Source: Nocardia bovistercoris
GTDB lineage: Bacteria > Actinomycetota > Actinomycetes > Mycobacteriales > Mycobacteriaceae
Reading direction: 5' to 3'
Assembly (NCBI RefSeq): GCF_015674855.1
Contig: NZ_JADMLG010000009.1
Coordinates: 211,541 to 275,540, forward strand
Length of the DNA stretch: 64,000 nucleotides
Under the pieces are notes generated by a model. That model was not told the origin of the DNA. It made no database searches and saw nothing but the letters and a program-made list of their open reading frames with translations. This document shows positions 33,086 through 41,525 of the stretch, piece after piece (within the stretch, counting starts at the first letter, position 1; the number at the start of each line of letters is the position of its first letter). Position numbers and translations under genes: made by a program.

Positions 33086-34375
33086 ATGCCCCGGCAAACG
33101 CAAATCGGTGTGATGAGCCACGAGGAACTCGTGTCCGAACACGAGACCCAGACCGCGAATTACGCGCAGCTCCGTACCGAGAAGCTCACGCTGGATCTGA
33201 CGAGGGGTAAACCCTCTCCGGAACAACTCGACCTGTCGGCGGAACTGCTTTCGCTGCCCGGCGCGGGCGACTACCGCGACGGCACGGGTACCGATTGCCG
33301 CAATTACGGCGGCCAGCACGGGCTTCCGGAGTTGCGCGCGATCTTCGGCGAACTGCTCGGCATCCCGGTCGAGAACCTGATCGCGGGCAACAATGCGAGC
33401 CTGCAACTGATGCACGATGTGATCGCCTACGCGATGCTGTACGGCACCAACGATTCCGAGCGGCGCTGGGCGGCGGAGCCCGCGATCAAGTGGCTGTGCC
33501 CGAGCCCGGGTTACGACCGGCATTTCGCGATCACCGAGGCACTCGGATTCGAGATGATCCCGATCCCGATGAGCGACGACGGCCCGGACACGGCGGCCAT
33601 CGCGACGCTGCTTGCCGCCGATCCGCAGATCAAGGGTTTGTGGGCGGTGCCGAACTACGCCAACCCTTCCGGCGCGGTGTATTCCGAAGAGGTTGTGCGG
33701 GAACTGGTTTCGATGCCCGCCGCGGCCCCGGACTTCCGCCTGTTCTGGGACAACGCGTACGCGGTGCACCCGCTCACCGATACCGCGGCACCGGTGTTCG
33801 ACGTGCTCGGTCTCGCCGCCGCGGCCGGAAACCCCAACCGGCCCATCGTTTTCGCGTCGACCTCGAAGATCACCTTCGCGGGTTCGGGGGTCAGTTTCCT
33901 CGGCGCGTCCACCGCGAATCTGGACTGGTATCTGAGCCATGCCGCCAAGAGCAGCATCGGCCCGGACAAGATCAACCAGTTGCGGCATCTGCGTTTCTTC
34001 GGCGACGCCGACGGTGTCCGCGCGCACATGCAGAAGCACCGCGAGATCCTGGAACCGAAGTTCGCGCTGGTGCTGCGCATTCTGGAGGACCGGCTCGGCG
34101 CGTCGAAGGTGGCGTCCTGGACCGAACCCAAGGGCGGCTATTTCATCAGCCTCGACGTGCTCGATGGCACGGCGGCGCGGGTCATCGCCTTGGCCAAGGA
34201 CGCCGGAATCGCGCTCACCGCGGCCGGTTCGGCATTCCCCTACCGCAATGATCCGGACGACAAGAACATCCGCATCGCGCCGAGTTTCCCGAAGCTGCCG
34301 GAATTGGAGAAGGCCATGGATGGCCTTGCCACTTGCGTGCTGTTGGCGGCCACGGAAAAGACACTCGGCAAGTAG
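33086..34375 (+). CDS. Aspartate aminotransferase, class I-c (Rv3722c-like)
   Basis: A 429-residue PLP enzyme that interconverts aspartate and 2-oxoglutarate with oxaloacetate and glutamate. Family blocks are LDLTRGKPSPEQLDLS, DCRNYGGQHGLPELRAIF, GNNASLQLMHDVIAY, PSPGYDRHFAITEALG, VPNYANPSGAVYS, FWDNAYAVH, and FASTSKITFAGSGVSF with the PLP lysine in STSKITF. IRIAPSFP carries the substrate-binding Arg. These match the mycobacterial enzyme Rv3722c, the main aspartate aminotransferase there. ATG at 33086 is chosen for the GAAAGG upstream; ATG at 33113 is an alternative nearer the homologous start. Confidence 0.92.
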   Translation: MPRQTQIGVMSHEELVSEHETQTANYAQLRTEKLTLDLTRGKPSPEQLDLSAELLSLPGAGDYRDGTGTDCRNYGGQHGLPELRAIFGELLGIPVENLIAGNNASLQLMHDVIAYAMLYGTNDSERRWAAEPAIKWLCPSPGYDRHFAITEALGFEMIPIPMSDDGPDTAAIATLLAADPQIKGLWAVPNYANPSGAVYSEEVVRELVSMPAAAPDFRLFWDNAYAVHPLTDTAAPVFDVLGLAAAAGNPNRPIVFASTSKITFAGSGVSFLGASTANLDWYLSHAAKSSIGPDKINQLRHLRFFGDADGVRAHMQKHREILEPKFALVLRILEDRLGASKVASWTEPKGGYFISLDVLDGTAARVIALAKDAGIALTAAGSAFPYRNDPDDKNIRIAPSFPKLPELEKAMDGLATCVLLAATEKTLGK

Positions 34376-34381
34376 GTGAAC

Positions 34382-34407
34382 AAGGCGGCGGGTCGGCCCG
34401 CCGCCTT
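34382..34407. terminator. Terminator between convergent genes
   Basis: AAGGCGGCGGG, TCGG, CCCGCCGCCTT: an 11-bp perfect stem with tetraloop between the aminotransferase and the convergent methyltransferase. Confidence 0.88.
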
Positions 34408-34421
34408 TCCGCCTTGTCCGG

Positions 34422-35270
34422 TCAGTTCGGTTTGTGCGCGAGCACCGCGAACATGGTGACCGAGAGGTGGATGTCGCCGGTTTCGGCGCCGCGACCCAGA
34501 TCGGCCAGCAGTTTGTCGCGCTGCGCTTCGGTGATCGCGCCGCGCGCCACCGCCATCGCCGAGATCCTGGTGACCAGCGCGCCCGCGCCGACCCCGCGAT
34601 CCTGGACGAGGGCGTGCGAGCCGATGTCGTCGACGACCAGCCCGGCCTTGGTGAGCAGGCCGGGGATGCGGCGCCCGGAGCGCGGGTTCGTGGTCGCGGC
34701 GGCCAGGGTTTCGATGATCTGGTGCACGACGGTGAGGTCGCCGGGATGCATGATCGCGGTGCCCCAGTCCACATCGACGACGACGGCGCGCCCGCCGGGG
34801 CGAAGCACCCTGGCGATCTCGTTGGCGGCGCGGGCGGGCGCGGTCAGGTGCTGGAAGACGCGTTCGCAGAGCAGCGCGTCGAAGGTGTTCGCGCCGAAGG
34901 GGATTCCGTAGGCGTCGCCGGAGTGGAATTTCGCGGCCGAATCGGCTTCGGCGGCGCGGCGTTCGGCGGAGGCGAGCAGGTTGGGGTCGGGTTCGACGCC
35001 GACGGCCGATCCGGTCGGGCCGACGGTTTCGGCGAAGTTCAGTACTTCGGAGCCGGTGCCGGAGCCGATGTCGACCGCGGACTCGCCGCTGCGCAGCGCG
35101 AGCGCGTGGTGTGCCCAGGCGCGTAGCCCACGGATGCCAGGCAGTGCCGCGTTCAGGTCGCGGACGTCGACGAGTTGGTCCTGACCGGCGCTGTCGAAGC
35201 GATCGGGGCGCGGTGCGAAGGTGTCCATGGGCGCGAGTCCGTCCCTGGGTCGTGCGGTCGTCTGCGGCAT
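34422..35270 (-). CDS. SAM-dependent methyltransferase (class I, UbiE-like)
   Basis: A 282-residue protein. The SAM-binding motif I is SAVDIGSGTGSEVLNFAETVG, followed by the acidic VGVEPDPNLL, the GDAYGIPFGANTFDALLCERVFQHL block and LRPGGRAVVVDVDWGT, all typical of class I methyltransferases acting on small molecules. The C-terminal region probably sets the substrate, which I cannot infer. Start uncertain: ATG at 35270 or 35228; neither has a strong ribosome site. Confidence 0.8.
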   Translation of the reverse strand: MPQTTARPRDGLAPMDTFAPRPDRFDSAGQDQLVDVRDLNAALPGIRGLRAWAHHALALRSGESAVDIGSGTGSEVLNFAETVGPTGSAVGVEPDPNLLASAERRAAEADSAAKFHSGDAYGIPFGANTFDALLCERVFQHLTAPARAANEIARVLRPGGRAVVVDVDWGTAIMHPGDLTVVHQIIETLAAATTNPRSGRRIPGLLTKAGLVVDDIGSHALVQDRGVGAGALVTRISAMAVARGAITEAQRDKLLADLGRGAETGDIHLSVTMFAVLAHKPN

Positions 35271-35426
35271 GGCCCGTAGCCTACGCATGGGCGAACACCC
35301 CCGCACGTCATCCTTGTGAGCTGTGTCACCAGCTGCGGTTTACTCGGTCGGCGTGGGGGAGTATGCGCGCGAGCGGCGGTGGGATGATCGAGGACGTCCG
35401 GGCGATCGATGACGGCGAAAGGACCG

Positions 35427-36014
35427 ATGGTGACAGTCGAACTGTGTCTCGCGCAGGAGCCGGAGGCGGACAAACTGCTCTCCGATGACCCCTTCGCCCT
35501 GCTGACCGGAATGTTGCTCGACCAGCAGTACCCGCTCGAACACGCCTTCCGCGGCCCGAAGAAGATCGCCGACCGCATGGACGGATTCGCCATCGCCAAG
35601 ATCGCCGAGGCCGATCCGCAGGGCTTCGAGGACCTGTGCTCGACCCCGCCCGCGATCCATCGCTACGGCCGGTCCATGGCGCGGCGGACCCAGGAACTCG
35701 CGCGCTATGTCATCGAGAACTACGGCGGCCGCACCGAGGCGATCTGGACCGAGGGCGACCCGGACGGCGCCGAGGTGCTGCGCAGGCTCAAGGCGCTGCC
35801 CGGCTACGGCGACCAGAAGGCTCGGATCTTCCTCGCCCTGCTCGGCAAACAGCTCGGCGTGCGTCCCAAGGGCTGGGAAAAGGCCGCCGGAGCGTATTCG
35901 GAGAAAGGGTCGCGGCGCTCGGCCGCCGATATCGTCGACGGCGAATCCCTGCTGGAGGTGCGCGCTTTCAAGAAACAGATGAAGGCCGCCGCGAAGGAGT
36001 CCGGCGCGAAATAG
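35427..36014 (+). CDS. HhH-GPD base-excision DNA glycosylase family protein
   Basis: A 195-residue protein of the small actinobacterial HhH-GPD family. It begins MVTVELCLAQEPEADKLLSD, then FALLTGMLLDQQYPLEHAF. The helix-hairpin-helix is LRRLKALPGYGDQKARIFLALLGKQLG. The family is related to endonuclease III and AlkA, but the damage recognised is not established, and the usual iron-sulfur Cys cluster at the C-terminus is absent. GAAAGGA lies before ATG 35427; GTG at 35430 has even better spacing. Confidence 0.85.
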   Translation: MVTVELCLAQEPEADKLLSDDPFALLTGMLLDQQYPLEHAFRGPKKIADRMDGFAIAKIAEADPQGFEDLCSTPPAIHRYGRSMARRTQELARYVIENYGGRTEAIWTEGDPDGAEVLRRLKALPGYGDQKARIFLALLGKQLGVRPKGWEKAAGAYSEKGSRRSAADIVDGESLLEVRAFKKQMKAAAKESGAK

Positions 36015-36133
36015 AAGTGCTGAAAGCGCCTCGGCCCCATTGGAATCGCGCTGCGTTTTTCCCTCGTCCCCCGGAGCCGTCTCGGTGATGCTTTTCCCTC
36101 GAATGCTGCTTCTAGATGAGGGAACACAAATCA

Positions 36134-36844
36134 ATGAGGATGAGGAAACTTGCGGTCGTCGCCGCACTGCTCACGGTGGCCACCGGCGTCGCGGCGGGTA
36201 CCGCGGGCGCGGCTCCCGAGGCGGCCGAAGTCGCCCCGGTCAATTTCACCGCGCACGCCACGGACACCCAGTCGATCATCAGCATCGATTCGGGATCCAT
36301 CGCCATCGAGGACGGCACGCTGAAGATCAAGGCGTCCGACGGCACGGTGGTCGCGGGCACCGCACTGACCTATCGGGTCGATGAATTCGAACTCCCCATC
36401 GCCGCCGAGATCTCGGGTCGCACGGCGACGCTGACACCGCAGGTCGACGCGAGCCAGGCCGTGTACAAGCCGGTGGCGCTGCCCTACGAGGACAAGGCGC
36501 CGTGGAAGAACGAATACGACCGTGAGGTCGCGGCCTGGACGCGTCTGACGACCACGATCTCCGCGGGCGCCACCATCGGCACCCTGGTCGGCGGTATCAC
36601 CGGCGGCGCCATCGGCTGCGTGGCAGGCGCTCTCGCGGCGGGCACCGTCGCGGTGGGCACCCTGCTCGGCCTGTTCGGTCCGTTCATTCCCGCCGCGGCT
36701 GTCGGATGCCTCGTCGGCGCCGCCGCCGTCGGTTTCCTCGGCACCTTGATCGGTCAGATCTTCGTGACGGCTCCGGTCGCCATCGCGGCTGCGATCCAGT
36801 ACTTCACCACGATCAACACCCCGTTCCCGGCGCCCGCCAAGTAG
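36134..36844 (+). CDS. Exported protein with glycine-rich hydrophobic C-terminus (DUF8020-like)
   Basis: A 236-residue protein. It has a Sec signal peptide (MRMRKLAVVAALLTVATGVAAGTAGA), a beta-rich domain of about 85 residues (VNFTAHATDTQSIISIDSGS and following, ending TATLTPQVD), then two glycine/alanine-rich hydrophobic stretches (SAGATIGTLVGGITGGAIGCVAGAL and PAAAVGCLVGAAAVGFLGTLIGQ) each with one Cys. This layout is common in multi-copy Nocardia and Rhodococcus exported proteins of unknown function. It may be anchored in or pass through the mycomembrane; that is inference. Start could be ATG 36134 or 36140. Confidence 0.7.
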   Translation: MRMRKLAVVAALLTVATGVAAGTAGAAPEAAEVAPVNFTAHATDTQSIISIDSGSIAIEDGTLKIKASDGTVVAGTALTYRVDEFELPIAAEISGRTATLTPQVDASQAVYKPVALPYEDKAPWKNEYDREVAAWTRLTTTISAGATIGTLVGGITGGAIGCVAGALAAGTVAVGTLLGLFGPFIPAAAVGCLVGAAAVGFLGTLIGQIFVTAPVAIAAAIQYFTTINTPFPAPAK

Positions 36845-36883
36845 CGGTAGCAGACCCCGCGGCACGGCCTTCGCCGCGGCAGC

Positions 36884-36916
36884 AGGCCCCGTTCGGTCCA
36901 CGGACCGGCGGGGCCT
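36884..36916 (+). terminator. Terminator after the exported protein gene
   Basis: AGGCCCCG and CGGGGCCT form the base of a hairpin, extended by GGTCC/GGACC inside, followed by TTTCGG. Confidence 0.8.
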
Positions 36917-36978
36917 TTCGGCGTGTCGTGACACGCGGGGAGCGACACGCACGACCTGCGGAAATGTTGTGGCCTCGC

Positions 36979-37029
36979 ATACCAAAAGATAACTGTAGGT
37001 TGGTATCGCGCCCAAACCGGTGTTACCGT
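36979..37029 (+). promoter_or_regulatory. Promoter with inverted repeat for the leader peptide and ROK gene
   Basis: ATACCAA (36979-36985) and TTGGTAT (37000-37006) are an inverted repeat over the expected -35 region. TACCGT at 37024-37029 fits the TANNNT -10 box of actinobacterial leaderless promoters: transcription would start at or next to the A of the ATG at 37036. The repeat is a candidate site for autoregulation by the ROK protein. Confidence 0.6.
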
Positions 37030-37035
37030 TTTTTT

Positions 37036-37143
37036 ATGTCCAGCAACCATCCCACCGCCTTGCGGGTCACCTACGTGACCGCCGCGTTGGGGCTCCGGTT
37101 GCCGCTGACTCGCGAACTGTGTTGTTCCTGCCGTCGCAGCTGA
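37036..37143 (+). CDS. Leaderless Cys-rich leader peptide (candidate cysteine attenuator)
   Basis: A 35-codon frame beginning MSSNHPTALRVTYVTAALGL and ending LCCSCRRS, with TGT-TGT-TCC-TGC clustered just before the stop. The ATG falls seven bases after a -10 box, so the transcript would be leaderless. Leaderless short frames with tandem Cys codons are known in mycobacteria as cysteine-responsive attenuators of the downstream gene; one of these, as I recall, precedes the ROK gene beside mshA. The same logic fits here: 90 bases containing a hairpin separate the stop from the ROK start. The role is inferred from layout; translation is not shown. Confidence 0.7.
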   Translation: MSSNHPTALRVTYVTAALGLRLPLTRELCCSCRRS

Positions 37144-37195
37144 GCTGAGCTCCGCTTCGGCCGCATGCTGCCTCGTCATCGCACGTAGTAGGCCT

Positions 37196-37214
37196 GTCCC
37201 GGTTCGTTCGGGAC
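37196..37214 (+). promoter_or_regulatory. Hairpin between leader peptide and ROK gene
   Basis: GTCCCG and CGGGAC form a 6-bp stem with loop GTTCGTT, placed 20 bases before the ROK start and just ahead of its AAGGA ribosome site. It could mask or expose that site, or pair alternatively with leader sequence, depending on ribosome stalling at the Cys codons. Confidence 0.45.
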
Positions 37215-37233
37215 TTCAGCAAGGAATCTTCAT

Positions 37234-38502
37234 ATGTCCCTCCCCATCCTCGAGCGATCCGCTTCGCGGGTTGCCACCGGTCGTGTCCGCACCGCCCGTC
37301 CAGTTATCGCCCCGGAACTTCGCATCGCGGACAATCCGGCCTCGGCCGTGTTGCGCGCCGCGACCGGCGGCCCGGTATCGCGCGACAATGCCGCGCGCAC
37401 AACGGGTCTCAGCATCGCGACCGTCAACCGTCAGGTGTCGGCCTTACTCGCGGCGGGATTGTTACGCGAGCGCCCCGACCTGACCGCGTCGGGTGCGGTA
37501 GGGCGTCCCCGTGTGCCGTTCGAAATCGACCACGAGGCGTATCTGACCCTCGGCATCCACATCGGCGCGGCCGTCACCAAGATCGTCGCGGCCGACCTGC
37601 GCGGCCGCATCCTCGGCGGGCTCGCCATCGCGACACCGCAGACCGGCCAGGACTTCGCGACCAACACGGTGGCGCGCAGCGCACGCGCCTTCCTGCAGCG
37701 GTGGCATCGGCGAAAACCACTCTGGGCCGGTGTCGCCATCGGCGGCCGGGTCGACCCGCTCACCGGTGTGGTCGACCATCCGAAGCTGGAGTGGAAGGGC
37801 GCGCCGGTCGGCGCGGTCCTCGGCGAGGTGCTCGAACTGCCGGTCTCGGTGGCGCCGCACGTGGAGGCCATGGCCGCCTCCGAACTGCTCCTGCCAACGC
37901 CGGAACCGCGCGAAGGCCAGGAGCGCGGCAGCAGCCTGTACTTCTACGTGCGTGAGACCGCGGGTATCGCGGTCACACTGGACGGTCGGGTGCACACGCC
38001 GAGCAACGGTCCCGGCTCCATCGCGCATCTGCCCACCGGCTCCGACGTGGAATGCGTGTGCGGTCGGCGCGGCTGCTTGGAGGTCACCGTCGGTGACCGG
38101 GCGCTGCACGCCAGGGCCGTCGGGCGCGGAGTCATCCCGGCCTACAACGGAACCGCCGGGTCGACCATCGCGGATCTGTATCGCGCGGCCGAGGGCGGTT
38201 CGGAGGCGGCGCGCGAACTGCTGGCCGAGCGCGCGACCATGCTCGGGCACACCGTGGCGATGGTAAGGGACATGTTGAATCCCGATCGCGTCATCCTCGG
38301 CGGCCAGGCGTTCACCGCGTACCGGCCCGCGCTCGCCCACGTGGCGAACGCGTTCCGGCAGGCGTCGATTCTGCCCGCCACCGATATCAGGATCAGCGGA
38401 TTCGGCGGCAAGGTGCAGGAATTCGCGGCCGTGGTGACCTCGGTCAGCGCGATCTACGCCGATCCGCTCGCGGCCATGCGCAGGCTCTCGCCCGCCGAGT
38501 GA
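37234..38502 (+). CDS. ROK-family transcriptional regulator (Rv0485-like)
   Basis: A 422-residue protein. The N-terminal winged helix covers about residues 30-85 (AARTTGLSIATVNRQVSALLAAGLLRERP). The ROK sugar-kinase-like domain follows, with TLGIHIGAAVTKIVAADLRG, GVAIGGRVDPLTGVVDHPKL, and the zinc motif CVCGRRGCLEVTVG. The ATP-binding and catalytic DxGxT signature of true kinases is altered (HIGAAVTK), so it should be a regulator rather than a kinase. AAGGA lies before the ATG. It resembles the mycobacterial regulator Rv0485, whose gene lies next to mshA; mshA is not in this window. Expression is likely tied to the Cys-rich leader upstream. Confidence 0.88.
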   Translation: MSLPILERSASRVATGRVRTARPVIAPELRIADNPASAVLRAATGGPVSRDNAARTTGLSIATVNRQVSALLAAGLLRERPDLTASGAVGRPRVPFEIDHEAYLTLGIHIGAAVTKIVAADLRGRILGGLAIATPQTGQDFATNTVARSARAFLQRWHRRKPLWAGVAIGGRVDPLTGVVDHPKLEWKGAPVGAVLGEVLELPVSVAPHVEAMAASELLLPTPEPREGQERGSSLYFYVRETAGIAVTLDGRVHTPSNGPGSIAHLPTGSDVECVCGRRGCLEVTVGDRALHARAVGRGVIPAYNGTAGSTIADLYRAAEGGSEAARELLAERATMLGHTVAMVRDMLNPDRVILGGQAFTAYRPALAHVANAFRQASILPATDIRISGFGGKVQEFAAVVTSVSAIYADPLAAMRRLSPAE

Positions 38503-38518
38503 GGCACTGAAACACCGA

Positions 38519-38544
38519 CGGCCGGGGCGAACACGCCCCGGCCG
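38519..38544. terminator. Terminator between convergent genes
   Basis: CGGCCGGGGCG, AACA, CGCCCCGGCCG: an 11-bp perfect stem with a four-base loop between the ROK gene and the convergent DUF2207 gene. Confidence 0.88.
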
Positions 38545-38575
38545 CTGTCATATGTGCGCTGTCGTATGCTTCCGT

Positions 38576-40234
38576 CTACTTGTCGCCGAACAGGCCTTCC
38601 ATCGCGGTGATGAAGTACGGGAAGTGACCGGCGAAGCGCTGGAGATTCGCGTCACGCTCGAAACCGCCGAACCAGTACAGGCCGGGCTGGGAGTCGGCGG
38701 CCGGATTGAGATCGCGGAACACCCTGACCCAGTTGTCGGCCCGTCCGCTGATGACCGTGAACGGCAGGGCGCGGGAGAACACCGTCTCCTGATCGCTGTC
38801 CGGGATCTGTTCGCGCCGTACGTTTTCCAGTCCGCGTTGCAGCGCGCGCACCCGGCCCGCGAGTTCGCGGCCGTAGCCGGTGCGCACCGGAAGATAGGTG
38901 GGCAGCAGCGCGACGGCGACGCCCGCGAGCGCGATAGCGACGCCGACCAGAGCGTGTCCGGCCGAGACCGCCAATCCGATCGCGGCGGCGATGCCCGCGA
39001 CGATCAGGGCCGCGCCGACCCACACCGGGAGCCCGGGACGGGACCGGTCGGTGAGCGCGCCGCGCGCGACCGCGTCGGCCACCATCGCCTTGCGGATCGG
39101 TTCCGCCGCGACCCGGCCCGGCGCGCGCAGTTCGCCGACGGTGACCGCCTCGACGCCTTCGGGCAGCAGTGCGGTGTAGACGGTGCGCTCGTAGTCGCGC
39201 AGTTGGTCGTCGGGCGGGTTGATCCGGCTGATTCGCCAGTCGTTGCCACCGGGGGAGGCGCCGATGGGCGCGACCCAGATGTAGCGGCGCACCGCGAGAT
39301 CCACCACCGTGGCGGCGATGTCGACCGGGTCGGCGTGTGCGTCGAGGACGAGTCCGGCCTCGCCGGGCAGTATCCCGTCGGGTGAGACGAAACGCACTTG
39401 GGCGCCGTCGCGTTCGAGCGGGTCGAGCGATTCCGATCCGGCGGTGGCCGCGGCGTCGGCCTGGCGTGCGCGCACGACGACGACGGCGAGCGCGGCCAGC
39501 GCGGCGAGCAGTACGCCGAAGGCGAGCCACACCGGGCCGGTCAGCGCGAACGGGCCGGCTTCGTCCTCACGGATGTCGGCGTTGGCAGGCACGGTGCCCG
39601 GCGGGAGTTGCAGTGTGAGGTCGATCGCGTCGCCCTTGCGCACGTCGGTCTGTTCGAGGAACAGCGCGCCCGTGGCTTCGACGCGCACGTCGGCGCAGGG
39701 CCGGACATTGCCGGGCGGGCCGAGTTTGCAGTCGACGATGCCCATCTCGTAGCTGGGGGCGATCACCGAGGCGGTGATCTTCGCGAGATCGGTGTTCACC
39801 ACGCCGATCCAGTGGAACACCTGGGTGCCCGGCGCGTCACGGACCGTGTTGTGAATGGCGTAGGTGAAGGTGGACGCGCCCGCGCCTGCCTCGATCGTGA
39901 ACTGGTCGCCCGCGACCGTCGCGGTGCCCGCGCCCTTCGCGTCCACATCGGTGACCCGGAACACCCGCTCCACATCGTCGGTGAGCCGCAGACGCAGCGG
40001 CAACGCCATCGTGAACTGTTCGCCCTCCGGCACGTTCACGGTTTCGACGACCTTCAGCACGCCTTGGCGGTCGAGGGTCAGGTCGGCGTCGATGGTGATC
40101 CCGGCGGCGGCGGGTTGCGCGTGCGCGGGCGCGGCGGTGACCATGGCCGATGCGGCGCCCATGAGCGATGCGGCGGAGAGCAGAGCGCTCGCGGTGGCCC
40201 TCCGAAAGCCGGCGGCCCCCCGAAATGTCAGCAT
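38576..40234 (-). CDS. DUF2207-type exported membrane protein
   Basis: A 552-residue protein with a signal peptide (cut near APAHAQPAAA), an extracellular beta domain (about residues 45-230: GITIDADLTLDRQGVLKVVETVNVPEGEQF, then YAIHNTVRDAPGTQVFHWIGV), a membrane helix (GPVWLAFGVLLAALAALAVVVV), a cytosolic domain and two further helices (VWVGAALIVAGIAAAIGLAV and ALVGVAIALAGVAVALLPTYL). It ends in a domain with YWFGGFERDANLQRFAGHFPYF. This is the predicted membrane protein family DUF2207, of unknown function. It is divergent from the zinc peptidase, with 153 bases between starts. Confidence 0.82.
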   Translation of the reverse strand: MLTFRGAAGFRRATASALLSAASLMGAASAMVTAAPAHAQPAAAGITIDADLTLDRQGVLKVVETVNVPEGEQFTMALPLRLRLTDDVERVFRVTDVDAKGAGTATVAGDQFTIEAGAGASTFTYAIHNTVRDAPGTQVFHWIGVVNTDLAKITASVIAPSYEMGIVDCKLGPPGNVRPCADVRVEATGALFLEQTDVRKGDAIDLTLQLPPGTVPANADIREDEAGPFALTGPVWLAFGVLLAALAALAVVVVRARQADAAATAGSESLDPLERDGAQVRFVSPDGILPGEAGLVLDAHADPVDIAATVVDLAVRRYIWVAPIGASPGGNDWRISRINPPDDQLRDYERTVYTALLPEGVEAVTVGELRAPGRVAAEPIRKAMVADAVARGALTDRSRPGLPVWVGAALIVAGIAAAIGLAVSAGHALVGVAIALAGVAVALLPTYLPVRTGYGRELAGRVRALQRGLENVRREQIPDSDQETVFSRALPFTVISGRADNWVRVFRDLNPAADSQPGLYWFGGFERDANLQRFAGHFPYFITAMEGLFGDK

Positions 40235-40387
40235 GGCTGCCTACTCTAGACAGGTTGCTATTCTTCGTCAGCGGCGCGGCGCGAGCGACGGGCCAGGAGA
40301 CAGCAGCGGCGAGCGTGACCTCAGGGCCGAGTGCGCGCTGCCGATCCATACTGTCGGCCACCAATCGAGACGAGGGGGTACGGGGCA

Positions 40388-41521
40388 GTGACGCAGCCAC
40401 CGTACGGATCCGGACCGTTCCCACCCGGTGGGCGCCCGGTACCGCCCGGTTACCGCCCGCCGCCGGGTTACGGGCAGCCCGCTTACGGGCAGCCGGGGCG
40501 TGCCCCGCAGCAGCCCACCTTCCGGCCCGGCTACGGAGCCGCACCGGGATACGGTGCGCCGCAAGGGTATCCGCCGCCCGGCTATCGGCCTGGAATGCCC
40601 GCGCCGATGCCGTACGGCCCGCCGGGCCGCCCGCCGCAGCGCCCGCGCAAACGCGGCGGCGGCGGACTGCTCGCCCTGCTGCTCGTGGTGATCGTCCTGG
40701 TCACGGGCGGTCTGGTGCTGAACGCCGTGCGCCAGGTCGGCGTCGACGACAGTGCCGCGGGCCCGAATCCGAGCAACACCTACCCGACGGAAGGCAACGC
40801 GACGGGATCCGCGGAGACGGCGAGCAATCCGCTGCTCACCGACCCCGACGCCACCCTGATCCCGGCCCGCTGCGCCTATTCGCCGTGGAGTACGCAGGTC
40901 GATGCGGCGCGCAAGTTCTTCGAGAGCGCGGCCACCTGCCTCGAGTCCGCGTGGAAGCCGGTGCTGGCCGACGCGGATCTGCCGTTCCAGCCGCCGGTCG
41001 TGAACGTGAGCGCGAGCACGGCGGGCGTCACCACGCCGTGCACCGGAAGCACCACCAACTTCGCCGCGTTCTACTGCCCGGCCAACAAGACCATCTACAT
41101 GCCGATCAGCCAACTGCAGACCGATCTGTTCAAGGACAACTGGGTGGTCTACCTGTCGGTGTTCGCCCACGAGTACGGCCACCACGTGCAGGCCATGTCC
41201 GGAATCCTGCGCAAGGCCAATGCCGAGCGGGTCGACGCGGGCACCCGAAGCGACCGGGGTCTCGAACTGTCGCGCCGAGTCGAATTGCAGGCCCAGTGTT
41301 TCGACGGCATGTACCTCGGCTCGTCGGCGAGCGGCGGTTCCCTCACGAATTCGCAGATCACCATCGCCAAACGCGACGCCAACGGCCGCGGCGACGCGCC
41401 GAGCGACTCCCGCGACCACGGCACGACGGAGAACAGCGGCAACTGGTTCGAACTCGGCGTCGACAAGAACCGCGCCTTCCAGTGCAATACGTTCACCGCG
41501 CCCTCGAGCGCGGTGAGCTGA
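40388..41521 (+). CDS. Neutral zinc metallopeptidase (YpfJ family), membrane anchored
   Basis: A 377-residue protein. Residues 1-95 are Pro/Gly/Tyr-rich and cytosolic, a membrane helix covers about 98-118 (GGLLALLLVVIVLVTGGLVL), and the outside domain carries HEYGHHVQ, the zinc HExxH motif, plus downstream VELQAQCFDGMYLG with the third ligand Glu. Six Cys in the catalytic domain (for example TPCTGS, YCPANK, LQAQCFDG) suggest disulfides outside the cell. Substrates are unknown. GTG at 40388 follows GAGGGGGTACGGGGCA. The stop is five bases from the convergent tetR stop. Confidence 0.88.
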   Translation: MTQPPYGSGPFPPGGRPVPPGYRPPPGYGQPAYGQPGRAPQQPTFRPGYGAAPGYGAPQGYPPPGYRPGMPAPMPYGPPGRPPQRPRKRGGGGLLALLLVVIVLVTGGLVLNAVRQVGVDDSAAGPNPSNTYPTEGNATGSAETASNPLLTDPDATLIPARCAYSPWSTQVDAARKFFESAATCLESAWKPVLADADLPFQPPVVNVSASTAGVTTPCTGSTTNFAAFYCPANKTIYMPISQLQTDLFKDNWVVYLSVFAHEYGHHVQAMSGILRKANAERVDAGTRSDRGLELSRRVELQAQCFDGMYLGSSASGGSLTNSQITIAKRDANGRGDAPSDSRDHGTTENSGNWFELGVDKNRAFQCNTFTAPSSAVS

Positions 41522-41525
41522 GCCG

